From Methanomicrobia archaeon (GTDB lineage Archaea > Halobacteriota > Syntropharchaeia > Alkanophagales > Methanospirareceae), in assembly GCA_016928455.1 (NCBI GenBank), contig JAFGKP010000119.1:1-7935 (forward strand): a DNA stretch of 7,935 nt, in the 5' to 3' direction. How positions within the stretch are numbered: position 1 is the first letter of the stretch; every line of letters starts with the position of its first letter. The notes beneath the pieces were generated by a model. The model ran no database searches, was not told the DNA's origin, and saw only the letters and a program-made list of their open reading frames with translations. Both the position numbers and the translations under genes were made by a program. Positions 6,646 to 7,935 of this stretch are shown piece after piece.

Positions 6646-7177
6646 GCACGCTCCGCACGAGCCGCTGCAGCATCTCTCTGTACTGCTCCTCCTGCCGCGG
6701 CGTGACGTTCGCAAAGCTCATCCGCGCGTTCGGATGGTAATACCGATCGATTGAAACCGCACGAATCAACGGATCGGTCGCGAAATTCTTGATGCACGAG
6801 AGCATCTGCGATGCGTAATAATAAACAATGCCGTAGAAGATGACAAAATCATAATTACCCTGGCCATCCAATCCCGTCCAGTTCGGGTCTCGCAAGCAGT
6901 TCGTGAGTTCGTGAAGGTTATACTGCGTTACGTTCTCAATATAGCCCTTTTCGATAAAACCCTTGATACTATGGCCCGTTGCCACGATCGGCAGGCCTTT
7001 CTTCCCCAACGCGATCGCGATCTCGATGAAGAACTCGTCCCGTAAGAGCTCAGAGCCCACGACCAGAAGCGGCCGTTTCGCACTCGAGATGTAACTCCCA
7101 ATTACCTCGGGTGCAACGACGTCGCCCGTATCAGGCCCGGGGATATTTGCTATGTTAAAGGGTATCTCAGTCATCAT
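6638..7177 (-). CDS. cdhB: CO dehydrogenase/acetyl-CoA synthase epsilon subunit
   Basis: This 179-residue protein is the epsilon subunit of the archaeal CODH/ACS (acetyl-CoA decarbonylase/synthase), which forms the alpha2-epsilon2 CODH component with CdhA. Recognisable family sequence includes PFNIANIPGP at the start, AKRPLLVVGSELL (33-45), GNYDFVIFYGIVYYY (107-121) and the end stretch IDRYYHPNARMSFAN (143-157). Its length matches the family, and the fold is a DHS-like nucleotide-binding domain without catalytic metals. The start is one of two adjacent ATGs (7177 or 7174) behind AAAGGAA. It lies 20 bp after the end of cdhA and 10 bp before the frhB-like gene, so the three genes look co-transcribed. 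Nothing appears broken. In many archaeal cdh operons cdhC follows; here an frhB-like gene does. Confidence 0.93.
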   Translation of the reverse strand: MMTEIPFNIANIPGPDTGDVVAPEVIGSYISSAKRPLLVVGSELLRDEFFIEIAIALGKKGLPIVATGHSIKGFIEKGYIENVTQYNLHELTNCLRDPNWTGLDGQGNYDFVIFYGIVYYYASQMLSCIKNFATDPLIRAVSIDRYYHPNARMSFANVTPRQEEQYREMLQRLVRSVRR

Positions 7178-7197
7178 CGTTCCTTTCCCCGCTCTCG

Positions 7198-7935
7198 CTA
7201 TTTCTCCTTCGTTTCCCGTACCAACCGTTTCAGGTTTGTCGGATTGAATGAGGGGTCGTAGCCGCGAATGGGGCCCTCAAGGATCTTCTTCAGCTTCCAA
7301 TCGATCTTCCAGCCCTGCTCATCCTCCAGCTTCTTCAAAAGCTCGTTCCGCCTGGCGATCGGTACATCGCTCGCGGCTCTGACGTAGAGGTGCCAATCCT
7401 TCGGGTAGGCGTGGAGGTACTTCAAGTTGAGATCGATATAGTGCGTGAGTTTGACAGACCGGCCGCGATCGGTATCCGAGGGCCGGAAACAGAGTTTCGC
7501 GATCATCGGCAACGCCTCCTCCACCGTCTCGCAGGCCACCAGCAGATGCTGCGGTCCCGGCTCCACGGCAACCTCCGAGCCGTCACTGGCATCAATGATC
7601 TTCCAATCGTCCGTCAGGTCCGCGCGACCGAGGAACGCGCGCCGGTATTTCGTGCTGTGGGGTCCCACAACCGCGGGAATACCCAAACGGTTGAAACCGG
7701 TCGCAATCGATGCGGCTTTCTGGGACATTGCGCCCCACGCGACGCCGCAGGCGCCCACGCGGCTCAGGATATAATCGGCTATCTCCTCATAATTACCCCG
7801 CAGGTGCCGACCGGCGAAGATGCTCGCGATCTTGATTGCAGCGTCGTGAATGTGCGCATTGGAGACACAGGAACCGATGTTGAGCACACCACCACCGTCG
7901 AACCTGCCGTGATGCTGCTCATAGACCGTTTTACC
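7198..7935 (-). CDS. cdhA: CO dehydrogenase/acetyl-CoA synthase alpha subunit, C-terminal part (partial)
   Basis: The frame is open to the right edge of the window and ends with TAG at 7198-7200, giving the last 245 residues of a protein whose family is usually about 750-800 residues. CdhA is the nickel-iron CO dehydrogenase subunit that interconverts CO and CO2 at the C-cluster. Visible family motifs include VLNIGSCVSNAHI (17-29), with C23 as a likely C-cluster ligand; GACGVAWGAMSQKAA (61-75), with C63 as a second; YRRAFLGRADLTDDW; and LCFRPSDTDRGRSVKL (148-163). The N-terminal iron-sulfur domains lie outside the window. An in-frame GTG at 7887 is internal, not a start, because conserved CdhA sequence continues upstream of it (KTVYEQHHGRFDGGG). 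The gene heads the cdhA-cdhB-frhB-like set, with a 20-bp spacer to cdhB. The Ni-Fe site residues present here look intact. Confidence 0.94.
   Translation of the reverse strand, partial: GKTVYEQHHGRFDGGGVLNIGSCVSNAHIHDAAIKIASIFAGRHLRGNYEEIADYILSRVGACGVAWGAMSQKAASIATGFNRLGIPAVVGPHSTKYRRAFLGRADLTDDWKIIDASDGSEVAVEPGPQHLLVACETVEEALPMIAKLCFRPSDTDRGRSVKLTHYIDLNLKYLHAYPKDWHLYVRAASDVPIARRNELLKKLEDEQGWKIDWKLKKILEGPIRGYDPSFNPTNLKRLVRETKEK

Noticed and set aside
6628..6714. Upstream extension of the frhB-like protein to 6714
   Set aside because: The added residues are a low-complexity shadow of the cdhB C-terminus, and a strong ribosome site supports ATG 6627.

Overview
The window comes from an archaeon. 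At its right edge is an archaeal-type CODH/ACS alpha subunit (CdhA) next to its epsilon subunit (CdhB), a pairing characteristic of anaerobic Euryarchaeota. The presence of gyrase (GyrA) limits this to euryarchaeal lineages that carry gyrase. An FrhB-type coenzyme F420-linked flavoprotein and a ferredoxin-linked 2-oxoacid oxidoreductase point to a strict anaerobe with acetyl-CoA/C1 metabolism. A methanogen-, ANME-, alkanotroph- or Archaeoglobus-like organism would fit, but the window cannot place it more precisely. The DNA looks moderately GC-rich by eye; I did not compute GC.

Layout. Positions 1-87 (+) are the last 28 codons of gyrA. Everything else is on the minus strand and is read from right to left. 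Module 1 (7935 to 5506) is cdhA (C-terminal 245 residues only), cdhB, then an frhB-like gene. The spacers are 20 and 10 bp, so this looks like one operon. A 247-bp stretch without a gene (5259-5505) separates it from module 2 (5258 to 128). Module 2 is a fused gamma-alpha 2-oxoacid:ferredoxin oxidoreductase subunit, its TPP-binding beta subunit, a dihydrolipoamide dehydrogenase-family disulfide reductase, and a two-domain VOC protein related to 4-hydroxyphenylpyruvate dioxygenase (HPPD). The first three genes of module 2 overlap by 8 and 4 bp, so they are translationally coupled.

How they may work together. CdhAB oxidises CO, or exchanges electrons during acetyl-CoA cleavage or synthesis. The frhB-like gene directly downstream, where I see no cdhC or cdhDE, suggests an electron link from the carbon monoxide dehydrogenase to F420 or ferredoxin. 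The KorAB-like enzyme interconverts a 2-oxoacid plus CoA with an acyl-CoA, CO2 and reduced ferredoxin. The disulfide reductase looks more like mycothione reductase-type enzymes than a classical E3, and no E1 or E2 genes are present. The VOC protein keeps the His-His-Glu metal triad of HPPD but has lost other HPPD motifs, which is notable in a presumed O2-free cell.

Most unusual observation. Directly upstream of the VOC gene an ATG at 1301 begins a reading frame that fails after nine codons. Removing one base near 1276-1279 joins it to the VOC frame. The repaired N-terminus has a clean zinc-ribbon pattern, CPRC-x11-CPLC. The gene is therefore probably a zinc ribbon-VOC fusion interrupted by a single-base frameshift, either a real mutation, a recoding site or an assembly error.
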